A stretch of DNA of 64,000 nucleotides from Istiophorus platypterus (taxonomy: Eukaryota > Chordata > Actinopteri > Istiophoriformes > Istiophoridae), in assembly GCA_016859345.1 (NCBI GenBank), contig CM029122.1, positions 23,258,575-23,322,574 of the forward strand, given 5' to 3'. Under the pieces are notes generated by a model. It saw only the letters and a list, made by a program, of their open reading frames with translations. It was not told where the DNA came from and made no database searches. How positions within the stretch are numbered: the first letter of the stretch is position 1; each line of letters begins with the position of its first letter. Positions 12,801 through 24,676 of the stretch are shown in pieces. The position numbers and the translations under genes were made by a program.

Positions 12801-15800
12801 GGAAGACACTCTGGGCTGTCAGAGTAAACCTGAAAGGGGACAGGTGAGAGGAGAGTGAGGAAGACGCGTGAGAGATTTTCTGCTTATTTCATATATGTGA
12901 CCTTCATATGCAGTATTATGTTAGACACCTCGGAAGCAGGAGAAGTTGAGCCAGAATTCTGAGAATTTACACTGGAAAAAACTGGATGAAACAAAAAGAG
13001 TTTGACCCAACTTTAACTTATTAAGGTCATTTGTCAGGTTGATGTGACGGTTACACTTGTTGTAATAAATAGTTACAGCCATGCTAGCGGGCCTATCAGT
13101 CTCAACAGCAGTGCTTTAAGCTAAATGCTAATGTCAGCATGCTAATATAGCTACACATGACAATGCTGATATGCCAGTGTTTAGCAGGTGTAAGTGTAAT
13201 CATGTTCACTTTAATGTTAGCATTCTAACATTTGCTAATCAGCGCTAAATACAAAGCACAGCTGAGGCTGATGTGTATGTCATTAAACCAAAGTATTGGG
13301 TAAATTAAAATTTTGACCTGATGATGGTGTTAGAATTAAATAAAGAGGATCACCAAAGTTATCGCATTTCATGCTGAGGAACTTCTTTATTTCCCTCGGG
13401 GACCATGACTATCTTCACAAAATAGTTGTTGAGATATTTCAGTCTGGACCAAAGTGGTAGGCCGGCTGACATTGCTATCCCTAGAGCCGGTACTAGCTTA
13501 AAAAGAGATCTGCAGTGGGTGCTTTAGTCCTTTACTGCTGGGCTTTATACAAAAGCAACCACTTTATTGCAATGTGGATGGAACAACTGGACTTACTGAC
13601 AAGAAGAGAACTCCTCTGTCCATCTCTCTAGAAAATAAACCTGTTGATTTGATCTTGGTTTTGGCTTGGTAATTACAGAATTATAACAGACAACCTGCGC
13701 AGCAAACTGAAGGTGTGAAGACTGAAAGACTCAGGCATGTCTAGATATACTTTCCATGTCTGTGGGTATGTTAGCTACATATGCAAGTTTAATCATGTAC
13801 TGTAACTTTACTAAAGGGAAACATTCTCATGAAAATAAAGCTTTCAGTAAAAAATTCATGGGGCGCTCATTACCAATTCTGCAGCTGGTCGAGTCCGGTC
13901 AGCAGAGGACCACCTATGGCGGCAATTTGTTGTCTGCGTTTCCAGTCCTGCAGCTCAGGGCTGAGCTGAGTAGTCATTAGGTCATCAATGTCCTTGATCA
14001 CAACATCCATCTTTGATAGGATCTCCTAACGGGGGTACGAAGAATATTCATAATGGTTTGTTAAACGCAAATCATAGGATGTAATGAGTCTTTTATATTT
14101 TGAGACATTTTGTAAAACTCATTTCTTGAAACTCCTTTGTCCTCACATGTCAGAACTTTGCATGATGCTACAAATGCATACCTTCCTTTTAAAGTCGAGC
14201 CTGTTAAGTATTTCCTGTAATCTTGTTACTTCCTGTTTCATCATCTCAGAGTTCCTGTCTGACGATTCTGACATAGAAACACACAACAACAAATATAGTG
14301 TTGAGCTCATTCTTCAGTGTTGAACACTGTGCGGTTGTTTGCATACTAGTAAGAAAAACAATACTATAAATGAGGTCATGAAAAAAAATGTTAAGCTTGT
14401 GTGCACATCTTATAACAGGGCTCACCCCAAGACTGTAGATTTTTGTAACGGAAATCAAAGTCATCCTGCATGTCCTCAATGTATTTTACAGCCTGGTCCA
14501 TCAACTAGACATAGACAGACACAGTTTTATGTAATTTATTTTATAGGATGACATTTAGCAATATATTTGTATTGAGGTTCCCTGAAGTGACCGAGTGTTT
14601 CAATTACCTGTACACTGCCCCTGATGATCCCAACTCTGTTGTCCATGTTTTTCTGTCTCTCAAAGGCCACAGAATTCTGCAATGATTTCTCCAGTGGACC
14701 CTGTTCAGAAATGTTCATTTTAGTCATCTTTTTATTCTCCATTAATTCAATAACCGCCTTTTTGAAACATCAAACCTTATGTGAACTTTTTATCTCTTGT
14801 CTAAGTCTACAATCAGGCTTTCATTATGGAATGCTGACCAAACTTATAATTTAAGGGCCCTATATTTACTGCTAAAAAATATTTACTGATATGACATGGT
14901 GCATCAACCGCTGAGCACAGAGAATGTTTAGAAATAATATTTAAACACACTGTGAGAAATTATTTTCTTCTTGATGTTAATAAATTCTTGCTGTGATGAA
15001 AATTAAAGGTCCAATGAGTCTTTGACATAGGTGTACTGTCAAAAAATCACGCCGAACGTTCTGAAACAAAACAAAGAGTCTACAGCCATGTTAGTGACTC
15101 AGTGAGGCTGCCAGATAAATGCTAACCAGAACTGGCTGTGCCAGACAATTTTAGTGCTTGAGTAAAACAACATTGGGCAGAGCCAACGTACCATCCTTTT
15201 ACTTTCTTGGTTAACAGCATACCTTGCATAATGGTTATTTTCCTAACAACAATGCAATGAACATCGATGTGAACCAAATGGTTCAGAACATGTTTTTTTT
15301 TGCTTTGACATCATGATGTTAATGGATATGAAATAAAATCTATTTATATTTTTAAAATAAAAGTTACACTTTTCCCACTGAAGTTTGTTTGTTACCTAAC
15401 TAGAAAAAACTCTAATTTTTGGCTTTTTTTTTTTTTTTTAGATTATTTCTGCCTCCGGAAATGTAGATTTTTGCCCCTAAAAAAATTGAAACTCAAATAG
15501 GCTTAAATTTGTGTTGATTGTTTATTTGGTTGTTGATGTTTTGATGTGTTTTAGCCATTTGAGTGTAGCAGAGACAAGCTCTAAATACAGAATGGATTAA
15601 TCAGTAAAGTTGCAGGCCGTAAAAACCAAATTAATGAGCTAAAAGTTGCTAAAAAGGGTGAGAATTCTGTAGGTTTATCATTACAAGTCATCCCTTTCAT
15701 ATACAACTGGTCGTGTAATCTACTGTTGATTCAAAATACAGAATATGGACGTTAAAAAAAAGAGAAATAAAGAAAGAAATCTTTTACAGTTGTAAAACCT

Positions 15801-16275
15801 TTACTATTTATTAACAACAATCTGACTAACCTATCTTTGAAGACAATTTGCGAAAGAGTTAAAATTACTCAGTTTTTTTTTTTGTCAGTTATTGTCAATT
15901 CATTTTTTCAGCAAAATTCCAGCAGCCTCTCTGAAAGAGTGCTACAATAAATGACTAGTTATTGCAACACTCATACGATTACCATAAGTGTCAGGGGAAA
16001 GTATTTTGCCCTTCCACACTGTTTCTTGGGAATAAAGTGAAGTGAATGGGAATGTGGGGGTGTAAATAACACAGTGCACTCTTCCAGTAGCAGCCCTGGT
16101 TTACTGGCAGCAGCTGTTATTAAGGAACCAGAGGGACTTTCCCTCTGAGGGAGACGGTCTGACAAACCTGTTCCTGCATGCAAGCGCTAGAGAGGATACG
16201 GCGCTCTTCCCTGAGGCAGGTGGAGATAACTCTGGCCATGACCACAGGGTTGGTCCTGTATTTCACCTGTGAGGC

Positions 16276-16309
<34 letters not shown>

Positions 16310-19300
16310 CACACACACACAAAGGCAAGGATGTCAAAGACATTGATATTTTGTTTAGCATGATAACCGTCTAGCCTCAATAGGCAATAGCGATTCATTG
16401 TAGCGTCCAGTCTACCCTCAGTCATAAAGAAGAACTGGCTGTGAGTAGGCTATAAACCCATGTTCAGCCGTCCTCTCTACATTCCTCAATCTTTCCTCAG
16501 GCTCAGCTACTGAAATTTCCCTGTCTCTGACTGGTCAGACTGGTTTCTAAAATGGTTGCTGTCAGTCTAACAATAACGGAAGGTAACAGCCTACCAGTTA
16601 TGTAATCAGATTGGGGAGGCAAAGAGTGTGTTTCTTGTTTCTTACGATAGGGGTGGAGACACCAGCTTTCTGGTAATATGCTATGCTCTGTTTGTTTGGA
16701 GTTTGACTTGTCAGTTAGTGAATTCATAAACATATCCCCTTTAAACCAAAAAAAAAAGACAGCATGGTTAGATTCTGTAGTTTCCATGGTTTTTTTTTTT
16801 AAATTTGCAAGAAAAAAGCCCCTAATGAAAAGGTTGAATAGTTTTATAGAGAATTGTCATCATGGGTCTTCTCTTCCTGGAAGTGCTCTAATGGATTGAA
16901 TCAGAAAAGGAATGAAATTCAACTTGATGTTGACAAGAAATAAAGGGACCAAACCCTAATCACAGTGAAAGTCAAGATAGGAGGCATGTGGTCAGAGGTG
17001 TGCACAGATACTTGGAGCATAACAACTTTTTTCCAAAGGTGTAATAGCCTGTAACTGCATGGTTTATTTGAATCTTGGAGAACATTTCAAGGGTGTGATC
17101 CTCATTTTTAACAGATCAAGTTGCATTAATAAAATAAAGGTTAAGTAATTTGCAACTTGCACTGACTGAAGATTGATTTTACAAGTAAGTGTGCTCATTC
17201 CTGTAATGTACCAGATCATTATTTTAAAGACTGATACTGTGGTGGCCTCAGAGCCTCATAGGAGAAAAATGTGTTTTTATTCATATGGTGTTTGATATTT
17301 TGTCCTTTATTATGGGTTTATAATTTGGTGCTATTTAAAATTAGGGTCCCATCCTTGTTAATGAATATAGCCAATTATCGGCCTAATAACAAATAAAATG
17401 TGAAAGAATAATGTGTATAGAGTAGATATAGTTTGAGATGAGATTATTTCAATGTAAAGATTATTTGAAATTGACATACTAGAATTTATTAATGTGCTTC
17501 TAAATTAATCACTATGATGTTACAGAAGACATTTTACAACTATCTCACAGGCTAGGTGGTTCTTCTTGTGACTAGTAAGCTGACATTTATGTGTAAAATC
17601 AATAGAGTGCCACAAAACCTTTTTATTTGTCCTGTTTGATACATCAAGAAGATACTGTTCTTTCAGTACACATAAACAAAGGTCAATGTGTCAATGACAG
17701 CTCAGAATATGCTTATAGTACAGGTTTTTTTCACAAAAAACAACAGAAAACATTATGTAGTTCAATGTTTTATACTCCTTCAGTGGATCAAAATATAGAG
17801 CAGCCACAAACACAAATTCTGTGGCATTGTATTGCCCATCAGCCATCACAAAACCCCACTTAGTCACAGCTGAAGGCGAGAGAAAAAAATTTCCTCTTCC
17901 CACAGCAAAATTTTTCATACTTTTCTAAGTTTTCATATATTTGAATCATTGCTAGAATGACTATGAAGGATGCATCATTATACACCTACACACTAACTCT
18001 GATTACCGTAACAAGCCTAACATGTAGCACTGGCAGAGTAGTTTGGTTTAGTGTCTCTAAGACTGCTAATCAAAAGCTCACTTTGGTGCTTGTCTCTAAC
18101 CGTAGGGGTGTTTACTAATGATTCTGCTTGAATCTGGGGATGAGACAAACAAATGGAAGAGAGGTTCAAACATGGCTCTGGGTAAAATCTCTCTTAGATA
18201 AATCGATGATACAAACATCACTCACAATTCAACAACAGCAAGCCACAAACATCCTTGACTACTACTCAAGAATCATCACTTCCCCTGAGAAGTGTCGATT
18301 TGACAAACACATTCAGTCACACAGGAAACAGAGGTATGAGCCTCACGGGTTTGTTTCGCAAAGGTAATATATGTCTTTTCCATAATAAAATGTGTGCTGA
18401 GACTCATGATGTCAGTGAGCTTTGACCAAACATCCTGTATAGCTCTAAGAGCAGCCTCTACACTGCCATGAGCTAAATGAGAAATTACCCTGAGAAAATA
18501 ATGACATTAATAAAGAGACAAGGGATGACTTTCCCCTTAACAAACAACTTTAGTCTGTTGTATAGCTAATGCCCTCAAAACAGAGGCATGGTCGCTCAAC
18601 TGTGCAAAACATCTGTGGGCAGCAAAGGAAGCAAAAATAGCTCCTGCTTTGCAAGTACTGTTTGTTTACTGCCTATATTATTATTGTACTTAATACAGTA
18701 TTTTATGTAATAAACGTATGATTGTACATAATTATTGAAAGAAGAGACTAATTTTGTGTAAAAGGTAATAAATAATTCCTTACACTAGACTCACTTCATT
18801 TGACATTTAAGACACTGAAAAGAAAAAACAGTAACTACTTCTCTCAGGCAGCAGAGAAAAACTACCCAAAATAAAAACTATTTACACATTCAAACTAACA
18901 CCAGAATTGAAAGTGTAGCCAATAGATTTTACTTCCCTCTCACCTCCAGTACAAAAACACTTTATACCACAGAACTACTTCTCCTTATTAGAGAGATTTT
19001 TAAATAGACTGTGGCAAATGATTATAGTATGATCAGTTTATTGTTGTTTTTTTAAGCTATGAAGAACAACCCTTTCTTTTAGCCTGCCCTCTGCCTGCCG
19101 ACGATTTTGTAACTGTAAAGCAGTTTTTAAAGAACCCACATACACATCCTGCTCAAACGTAATTTCAGATCATTCTCTCACTAGTTGTTTCACACCAGAG
19201 GGTCTTCCTTTTTATTTACTTTGCAATGAGCCAACAACAAAGCCATCAGGTAAAATTAATCACTGAGCAGTAATAAATTTCTCTGTCAGTTCTGATACAA

Positions 19301-21412
19301 ACTCTTTCGCTGCTTTAGCACTTTCTTTATTTCCTCTTTGTTGCAATTTTCTAGACATATTGCTTTTTCGTACAGTGAATCAGTGAAAGTTGTTGGTGTC
19401 GTTTATGAAGTACTATAATTATCTGACTGTATTGTATGTCAAAGAACAAAATAAACAATCATATATACATTAAAAAATCATATATAAACATATATATTTT
19501 TTTTTTTTTAAGAGTTTTTGATGTAGGAGTGTCTGATTCCCCCCACTGATTACAGAGAAAAATACAAAGCCTGGTAAAAATGATAAAGTAAATGAATGAT
19601 GTGTTGTGCAACTTGCAGGGGCGGATCTCAAGTATTGCAACCAGTAAAGAAACTTTAAAAACTTTGATCAGAATCAACAGAGTGCAGCAAAACTACAGAA
19701 AGGTCCCTGTTAAAAAATGGAGTGAGTTCTGAAGTTGACAGAACTAGTTATGAATGGATGAAAGGGGGGTGACACACCTGTAGCTGTTGTTGTATGATTT
19801 TCATGTTGTGCCTTTGTAGGAAGTTCTGCTCCTGTGAGCGCACTCTCTCCAACTGAGACAGCAGGTTGGTGAACAGCACCGCCGCCATTGACTCATCGTT
19901 AGCTGCTGTGTCCCTGAAAACACACAGTGGGTGAGTTGTGGCAGGTCCCCTATGAAGACCCATGACGAGGAAGCTAGCAGAAGAAGTTTAACTTTATGTG
20001 TGCGGTCACATTTTACTCTACAAAGCACAAATCCACATACTAACACCCTCAATTGGCCGATCAAAGGTAAATGTGTAAAAATCTATGTCATAATTACTGA
20101 AGCTCATTAGAGATAATAAAAACTGAATGAACACTCTACTTACAAACCACTGTGGCCACTCTGATTTTTTTAGGAAACAAACGAAAGGGACGTAACAGAA
20201 AAAAAACAGGAAAGCTCTGAGCACAGGCGCCTTTCATCAGTGAACATGCTAGCTTATTTGGGCTTAACACCTCACATGTGCAGATATTTGATACAAATTA
20301 TTGCATAGGCAGCTGCTAACAAACATGCATGTGAAATTAATGTGTACACTAGAGGGCAAAATTGCATTTACCAATTTGGAAAGTGAAGGACAAACAAAGA
20401 AATATGCAAAGCTCAAAAAATAAAGGATTTTTTTGGTCCTTAGGGGCAGCAAAACAAGCTGATACACATTTCCTTACACACAATTACACATACATTTGTT
20501 TTGGATCTTGGCAAACTCTTGCCTATTTATACATTCAGCATACCCAGACCAACACCGTAAATAATTTGAGCTCTCCTTTCATTCCACCTGGCAGTCAGTC
20601 GATTATTCAGTCTCTGATTTTATCGCCACCATCTGAGGGACATGTCTGGCTCTTTAGCTGCTGAATGCTCCGCTATGATCACCAGCTAGTGGCTAACTCT
20701 GTCTGTCTGCAGCCTGTTGCTGGACAGGTAAAGTACAACAGGTATATCCCTGGCTTTTCTGGCTCATCACTGATACTAGATGGCTGTAGGATACACCGCT
20801 GAAGAAAGTGAAACTCTGGGCTGCAGAACCAAAAGTATTGGCTCAAAGACAAGTAGCCCCTTTCACATTACACAGGTCATTTGATCCCTTGATGATTTAA
20901 TTATAACAACCTGAGTAGCAGTAAATGAAAACCTGATGTCAGTGTAATGATTTATGTCTAAATAAAATCAAAGTGACTGGTCGCCTGTGTGCTTTTGTTC
21001 TTCGACTGTTTGTTGCGGGAGTTCTTACAGATGTTGTTTCCTTCTCAATAAATTACTTGACATACAAGCATTTTGGAGGTCAGCATCAACTACCTTATAT
21101 GTGAGAGTGCAACAGTTACCCAGAGCCCCTTCTTGTTGTGCCTTTATAGGAACATCTATAAGTAGCTTGACAGGATTTTTCACTTGCCCCCAGAATCTCA
21201 CAAAGCCAGTTTCAAAGTTATATTTTTGAGATATCTGTCTCTGAAATCTTTGTTTCCACCCTAATGCACTAAATGTATGTCAAACATATTTTAATTCTAT
21301 ATTTGGATGAAGTGGTCTTTCAAAATTAAAGGTGGGGAATAGGTTATAGCAAATGTTCTTATTCTCTAATGTTTCTTTTTGATATTTATTTATTTATTTG
21401 TTTATTTATCTT

Positions 21413-21471
<59 letters not shown>

Positions 21472-21657
21472 TAGGTATGTGTGACCTTGACAATCTCCAC
21501 CATGAACACACATAGACAGGAGGACTCACCAATCCTGAGACTCGATCCAGCTGGCCAGACCCTGTCGGATGTCCATGGGGAAGTTATCATCATACAGATA
21601 GTCCACATGTTCCAGGAGTCTGTTCTCCAGCTGCTGGATCTGCTTCCACTGGCTCAT
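3825..21657 (-). CDS. stat4: stat4, complete coding region in 23 exons (737 aa)
   Basis: STAT4 relays IL-12 and type I interferon signals through JAK2/TYK2 to the nucleus. Exons in transcript order: 21657-21530, 19913-19778, 16266-16168, 14700-14608, 14504-14426, 14267-14182, 14025-13874, 12829-12671, 12098-12006, 11812-11753, 11574-11554, 10856-10763, 10402-10358, 10093-10010, 9907-9809, 9537-9402, 9103-9051, 8820-8726, 7268-7135, 6847-6656, 6528-6483, 5047-4942, 3848-3825. All phases join. The protein starts MSQWKQIQQLE. Residues 1-120 are the N-domain, ~135-310 the coiled coil, ~315-480 the DNA-binding domain (FVVEKQPCMPTHPQ at 313), and ~570-670 the SH2 (FLLRFSES, Arg597). The phospho-tyrosine is Tyr683 in PYIPST. 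The LSALPFADI and YPDIPKDEAFG stretches, the PYSE-type C-terminus and the length (human 748) fit STAT4 better than STAT1. Every intron is GT-AG except the one after 6656, which uses GC. Confidence 0.93.
4942..6528 (-). other. stat4: stat4 tail exons: activating tyrosine and transactivation domain
   Basis: Exon 6528-6483 carries Tyr683 in the PYIPSTLIPISEL context. Exon 5047-4942 carries a Ser/Thr/Pro-rich stretch followed by PEPPMTPGEFDMLNEHLCFD. The usual STAT C-terminal serine site is P-M-S-P (human STAT4 Ser721, STAT1 Ser727). Here it is P-M-T-P with Thr713, a conservative swap that keeps a proline-directed site. A third, 24-nt exon (3848-3825) adds MSSPYSE and the stop. The 1.4 kb intron between the first two exons holds an L2 LINE relic. 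Confidence 0.8.
5209..6185 (-). mobile_element. L2/CR1-type LINE fragment (reverse transcriptase remnant)
   Basis: The minus strand has a broken reverse-transcriptase reading frame: NTQLYLSFPP, then a CLSDIFTWMK-like stretch, HLQLNLS and LGVMINGQL, in the order typical of fish L2 LINE polymerases. After a stop near 5816 the similarity continues in fragments (LVFDQPKRAHVT, DLHWLP) down to about 5,500. The 5209-5260 end has the CATTTACATTTACTCATTTGGCAGATGC-like start shared by many teleost repeats. It has several stops and is clearly dead. It sits inside a stat4 intron in the same orientation as the gene. Confidence 0.7.
7975..8350. repeat. Fold-back (MITE-like) interspersed repeat, copy 1
   Basis: The left arm (TTTTGGGGCATAAGC ... 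AGAAGATTGACACCAC) is matched by an inverted right arm near 8,235-8,350 (GATCTTCTCATC ... TTTCCCAAAAGT). The centre contains GCTTAACTTAGCATAAAG and AAGCTAAGCTAACCAGCTGC words. This layout is widespread in percomorph genomes. It lies in the stat4 intron between exons 8820-8726 and 7268-7135. Related copies are at about 48,865-49,395 and 60,005-60,235. Confidence 0.6.
11554..11574 (-). other. stat4: stat4 21-nt microexon in the DNA-binding domain
   Basis: The exon encodes only the linker DLPPGR plus parts of two flanking codons. It lies between a CTAG acceptor and a GTGAGT donor. Phases on both sides require it (AA-G upstream, GT-A downstream). STAT genes generally have a very short exon here, at the variable loop between two DNA-binding-domain strands, so its presence supports the overall gene model. 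Confidence 0.8.
13080..13500. repeat. Interspersed GCTAA-rich teleost repeat
   Basis: The left half is dense in GCTAATGTCAGCATGCTAA-type words. The right half reads GACCATGACTATC ... GTTGTTGAGATATTTCAG ... GACCAAAGTGGT. Both halves are characteristic of a very common percomorph repeat. A piece of the same right half occurs in opposite orientation at about 61,890-62,040. It lies within a stat4 intron and codes for nothing. Confidence 0.55.
16276..16320. repeat. CA dinucleotide microsatellite in a stat4 intron
   Basis: About 45 bp of nearly pure CA lies directly upstream of the acceptor of the third stat4 coding exon (16266). On the transcribed strand this is a TG run ending in GTGTGGCCTCACAG, so the usual polypyrimidine tract is replaced by a UG repeat. 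Such UG tracts are known binding sites for CELF and TDP-43 type splicing factors. Confidence 0.7.
21413..21472. repeat. GATA tetranucleotide microsatellite
   Basis: About 15 units of TAGA/GATA lie in the first stat4 coding intron, roughly 58 bp from the donor of exon 21657-21530. It is likely length-polymorphic. Confidence 0.9.
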
Positions 21658-21825
21658 GCTTCAGTGTGTACACACAGCACAACACACACGCACAGCCCGT
21701 TATCACCAAGGTTTAGCCGTGATTTACCTGAAAAAATATACATATTCGATCATCTATTAAATGTCATATTATTTATTGTTACGATTAGTTTCGCGGTTGA
21801 TTGATATTTTTCTCGTATTTGTTAC

Positions 21826-21900
21826 CTGAGATGTTTCTGCGCTGCTTTGCCGTCGGTTGCATTCACCATGTGAGCTTGTTACACTAGCTTTCGTTTTTAA
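21826..21900 (-). other. stat4: Putative non-coding first exon of stat4
   Basis: On the minus strand the sequence ends CATCTCAG followed by a GTAAC donor (boundary 21826/21825). This is 168 bp upstream of the stat4 ATG, where the sequence ACACACTGAAG just before the ATG codon can serve as acceptor. The upper edge is uncertain. A GGGCGGG GC-box at about 21,955-21,961 and the end of the CA-rich array lie just upstream, consistent with a TATA-less promoter. Confidence 0.45.
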
Positions 21901-21971
21901 TGCGCCTGTCGGTGCAGAGTGCGACCACATTTCATGAGCTCAGGTATTCAAGAAACCCGCCCACGCAGTCA

Positions 21972-21972
<1 letters not shown>

Positions 21973-22012
<40 letters not shown>

Positions 22013-22053
22013 GACACGCACACACACAGACACACACAAATACACACAAACAC

Positions 22054-22089
<36 letters not shown>

Positions 22090-22137
22090 GACACGCACAC
22101 ACACAGAGACACACAAATACACACAAACACAAACACA

Positions 22138-22169
<32 letters not shown>

Positions 22170-22181
22170 AACACACACACA

Positions 22182-22235
<54 letters not shown>

Positions 22236-22281
22236 GACACGCACACACACAGACACACACAAATACACACAAACACAAACA

Positions 22282-22319
<38 letters not shown>

Positions 22320-22371
22320 GACACACACACACACAGACACACACAATACACACAAACACAAACACAAACAC

Positions 22372-22404
<33 letters not shown>

Positions 22405-22412
22405 AACACACA

Positions 22413-22487
<75 letters not shown>

Positions 22488-22742
22488 ACACACACACACA
22501 CAAACACAAACACACACACACATACACACACGCACAGACACGCACACACACACAGACACACACAAATACACACAAACACAAACACACACACACAAACACA
22601 CACACATACACACACACACAAACACAAACACACACAGACACACACAAATACACATAAACACGCACAAAAACACAAACACACACGCACACCAACACAAACA
22701 CACACAAACACACACAAATACACACAAACACGCACACAAACA

Positions 22743-22803
<61 letters not shown>

Positions 22804-22887
22804 CACACACATACGCACACACGCGAACGCACACACACACACGCACACACACACACGCACACCACAGATGCACACATACACACGCGC
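21973..22887. repeat. 0.9-kb CA-rich satellite-like array
   Basis: More than 900 bp of alternating purine-pyrimidine sequence, mostly CA. It is interrupted by GCACAGACACGCA, CAAATACACA and CAAACACAAACAC motifs that recur together, so there is a higher-order pattern of roughly 90-240 bp on top of the dinucleotide. It begins about 75 bp upstream of the putative stat4 first exon. Its long open frames on both strands (His-Thr or Cys-Val runs) are artefacts of the repeat. Confidence 0.95.
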
Positions 22888-23790
22888 GCCAGTTGTGCTC
22901 TGTGCCTGAGGTGAGACAGGAGGAAAGGTAACGTTTTACCAGTAAAATGAGAGCAGCGGTGAAAGTTTAAAGAAATGCTCAGAAATACTGAAACAGAAAC
23001 TATTCCTGACGGTTATGTGACTGCTAGAACTGGAAAAGTCTTTAGGATTCTTCATTGTGGCTTATGAGGAATTTGACTTGTAACTGTTATAGCTGTGAAA
23101 AAAGTTACATATAATATAGAACTTAAATACTTTAATTTACTTTTATATGTTTAACCAACAGGGTTAGAAATGTACAGATATTAGTTTGTGTCAACATTAA
23201 CACTGTTTAGGGAAGAAAAGTAACTAATTTGAACAAAAATAGTTAACTATCAGTTGAGAGAACCACACACAGACATATACACAGACATGGAGTGTTATTG
23301 TTTTGGTGTCATAATGTCATGATGAATCTTGTGTTTGCACTTGTAACATTCTATTACTTACACACTTACACTATTGCGGTAAAACTGATACAAATACAAA
23401 GCTAAAATAAGATATTTAGATACAAAATTATATATCCATTGATGACACACAAAGAGAAGTCATGTTGACATTTAATTATAAAATCACTGGATGACAAATC
23501 TTTATGACATCAATTCAAACAAATAAAAAAAATACTATTTTACAGTATTAAACAAAAAAAACATGTTTCAGTAACTATTCTCATATGTACGATTTAACTG
23601 CAAAAATCATGAGGAAATGCCTCTAAGGTGTATCTCTAAACTACATTTGGACTTTAGCATTATTTAAATGTAGCATTAAACTGGGTCTAACAAACTAGTG
23701 ATGTCTGCACTCCTGAGAAACAGCTTCACCCAGTGGAGAGTTGTGGTAATGAATCGGAAGTTCCTTAGGACTCCAGAGCTCCTCCAGTTA
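22888..23790. other. Intergenic sequence between the CA array and the hsp30 relic
   Basis: AT-rich single-copy-looking sequence without supported genes, RNA genes or recognisable repeats. It forms the left part of the spacer between the divergently oriented stat4 (minus) and wdr75 (plus). Confidence 0.4.
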
Positions 23791-23793
23791 GAA

Positions 23794-23800
23794 TATAAAA
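23794..23800 (+). promoter_or_regulatory. TATA box of the hsp30-like pseudogene
   Basis: TATAAAA lies 112 bp upstream of the relic ATG at 23912, the arrangement expected for an intronless small heat-shock gene. I could not identify a clean heat-shock element of inverted nGAAn units upstream. The promoter has probably decayed too. Confidence 0.4.
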
Positions 23801-23911
23801 GCTGGGACAGTCCCAGTGCTGGGGTAGAAAGCAACACAACCAACACAGAGGCAAACACACACTTTACTTCACCTCACAACGAGATGGCTCAACACCAAAC
23901 ACACACTGAGG

Positions 23912-24384
23912 ATGCCCTGCTCTCATGGACTCTAGTTCATGGCCTGTACTCGGTCTGTGGCCAGAGGTCAAACCTGTGCTCTAAAAGCAGCATCTACTCC
24001 AGAGGAACCTACAAGAGCTCTGCAGCAGCATGAAGCTGATGGACAGTGTTCAACACAAGAACCCGGAGGAAACAGAATCTTTCCAAACCACTCCTGCCCT
24101 GCAGCTGGTGTCCTACAGACTGTAAAAAGAAGGGGGGGGCACTGTAGCCTGATCCTGGACACTCAAGGCTTTTCTCCAGAGGAGCTGTCTGTCAGCCAGG
24201 ATGGGAAGGAAGCTGAGAGTCAGCGGGAAGACAGAGAAGAAGCAGGAGGATGAGAAAAGCTGCTGCTCTTACGAACACCAGGAGTTCACAGAGGAGCCTT
24301 ATCTCCCTGAAGGCCTGAACCCTGGAGATGTCACCTGCTGCCTGGACCTAGAAAGGGAAGCTCCACAGCGCCAAATCAAACAAA
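23912..24384 (+). pseudogene. hsp30-like small heat-shock protein pseudogene
   Basis: HSP30-class proteins are alpha-crystallin-family chaperones of fish and amphibians, encoded by intronless and often clustered genes. Similarity moves between frames: M-P-C-S-H-G at 23912, then WPVLGLWPEVKPVL, QHLLQRNLQEL, ESFQTTPALQLVSYRL, DTQGFSPEELSV, GRKLRVSGKTEKKQED and YLPEGLNPGDVTCCL. Damage seen directly: an apparent deletion after the first seven codons, in-frame stops TAA 23982-23984 and TAA 24123-24125, a frame change at the seven-G run near 24,133, and another near 24,195 between the SPEELSV and GRKLRVSG blocks. The alpha-crystallin domain is thus split over frames and cannot be made as one protein. 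Conserved residues are still easy to read, so inactivation seems fairly recent. A functional hsp30 cluster would be expected elsewhere in the genome. Confidence 0.85.
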
Positions 24385-24676
24385 CAAACAAAACCAAATG
24401 CTATTTACAACTCAAACACAAAATTGCTGGCTTTTCTACAGCTGAAAACAGCTGAAAATAAAATCCTAGCTGGATGCACTAACTGAATGTCTCAAACTGA
24501 ACAATCTAGCAGCCACCCATAAATCCTTGTGTAAACTAAAACCATTCAATTGCCTATGTGAGGTGCACAACCAAAAGTAATCTGAACATAAAGAGAAACC
24601 AAGCCTAGTGCCCGAGTCCCAAATACACACAAAAATAGTGTCTCCAACACATTAACCTTATTACAAAACACAGAGA

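Noticed and set aside
17691..17918. Minus-strand frame with a plausible splice acceptor and the stretch GFVMADGQYNATEFVFVAALYF
   Set aside because: It lies in a stat4 intron, is not needed to keep the STAT frame, and matches no family I know. It could be an eroded exon, but support is too thin to list it.
21900..22931. Open frames of over 300 codons on both strands
   Set aside because: They arise because CA/TG repeats contain no stop codons in any frame. The products would be His-Thr or Cys-Val polymers with no other content.
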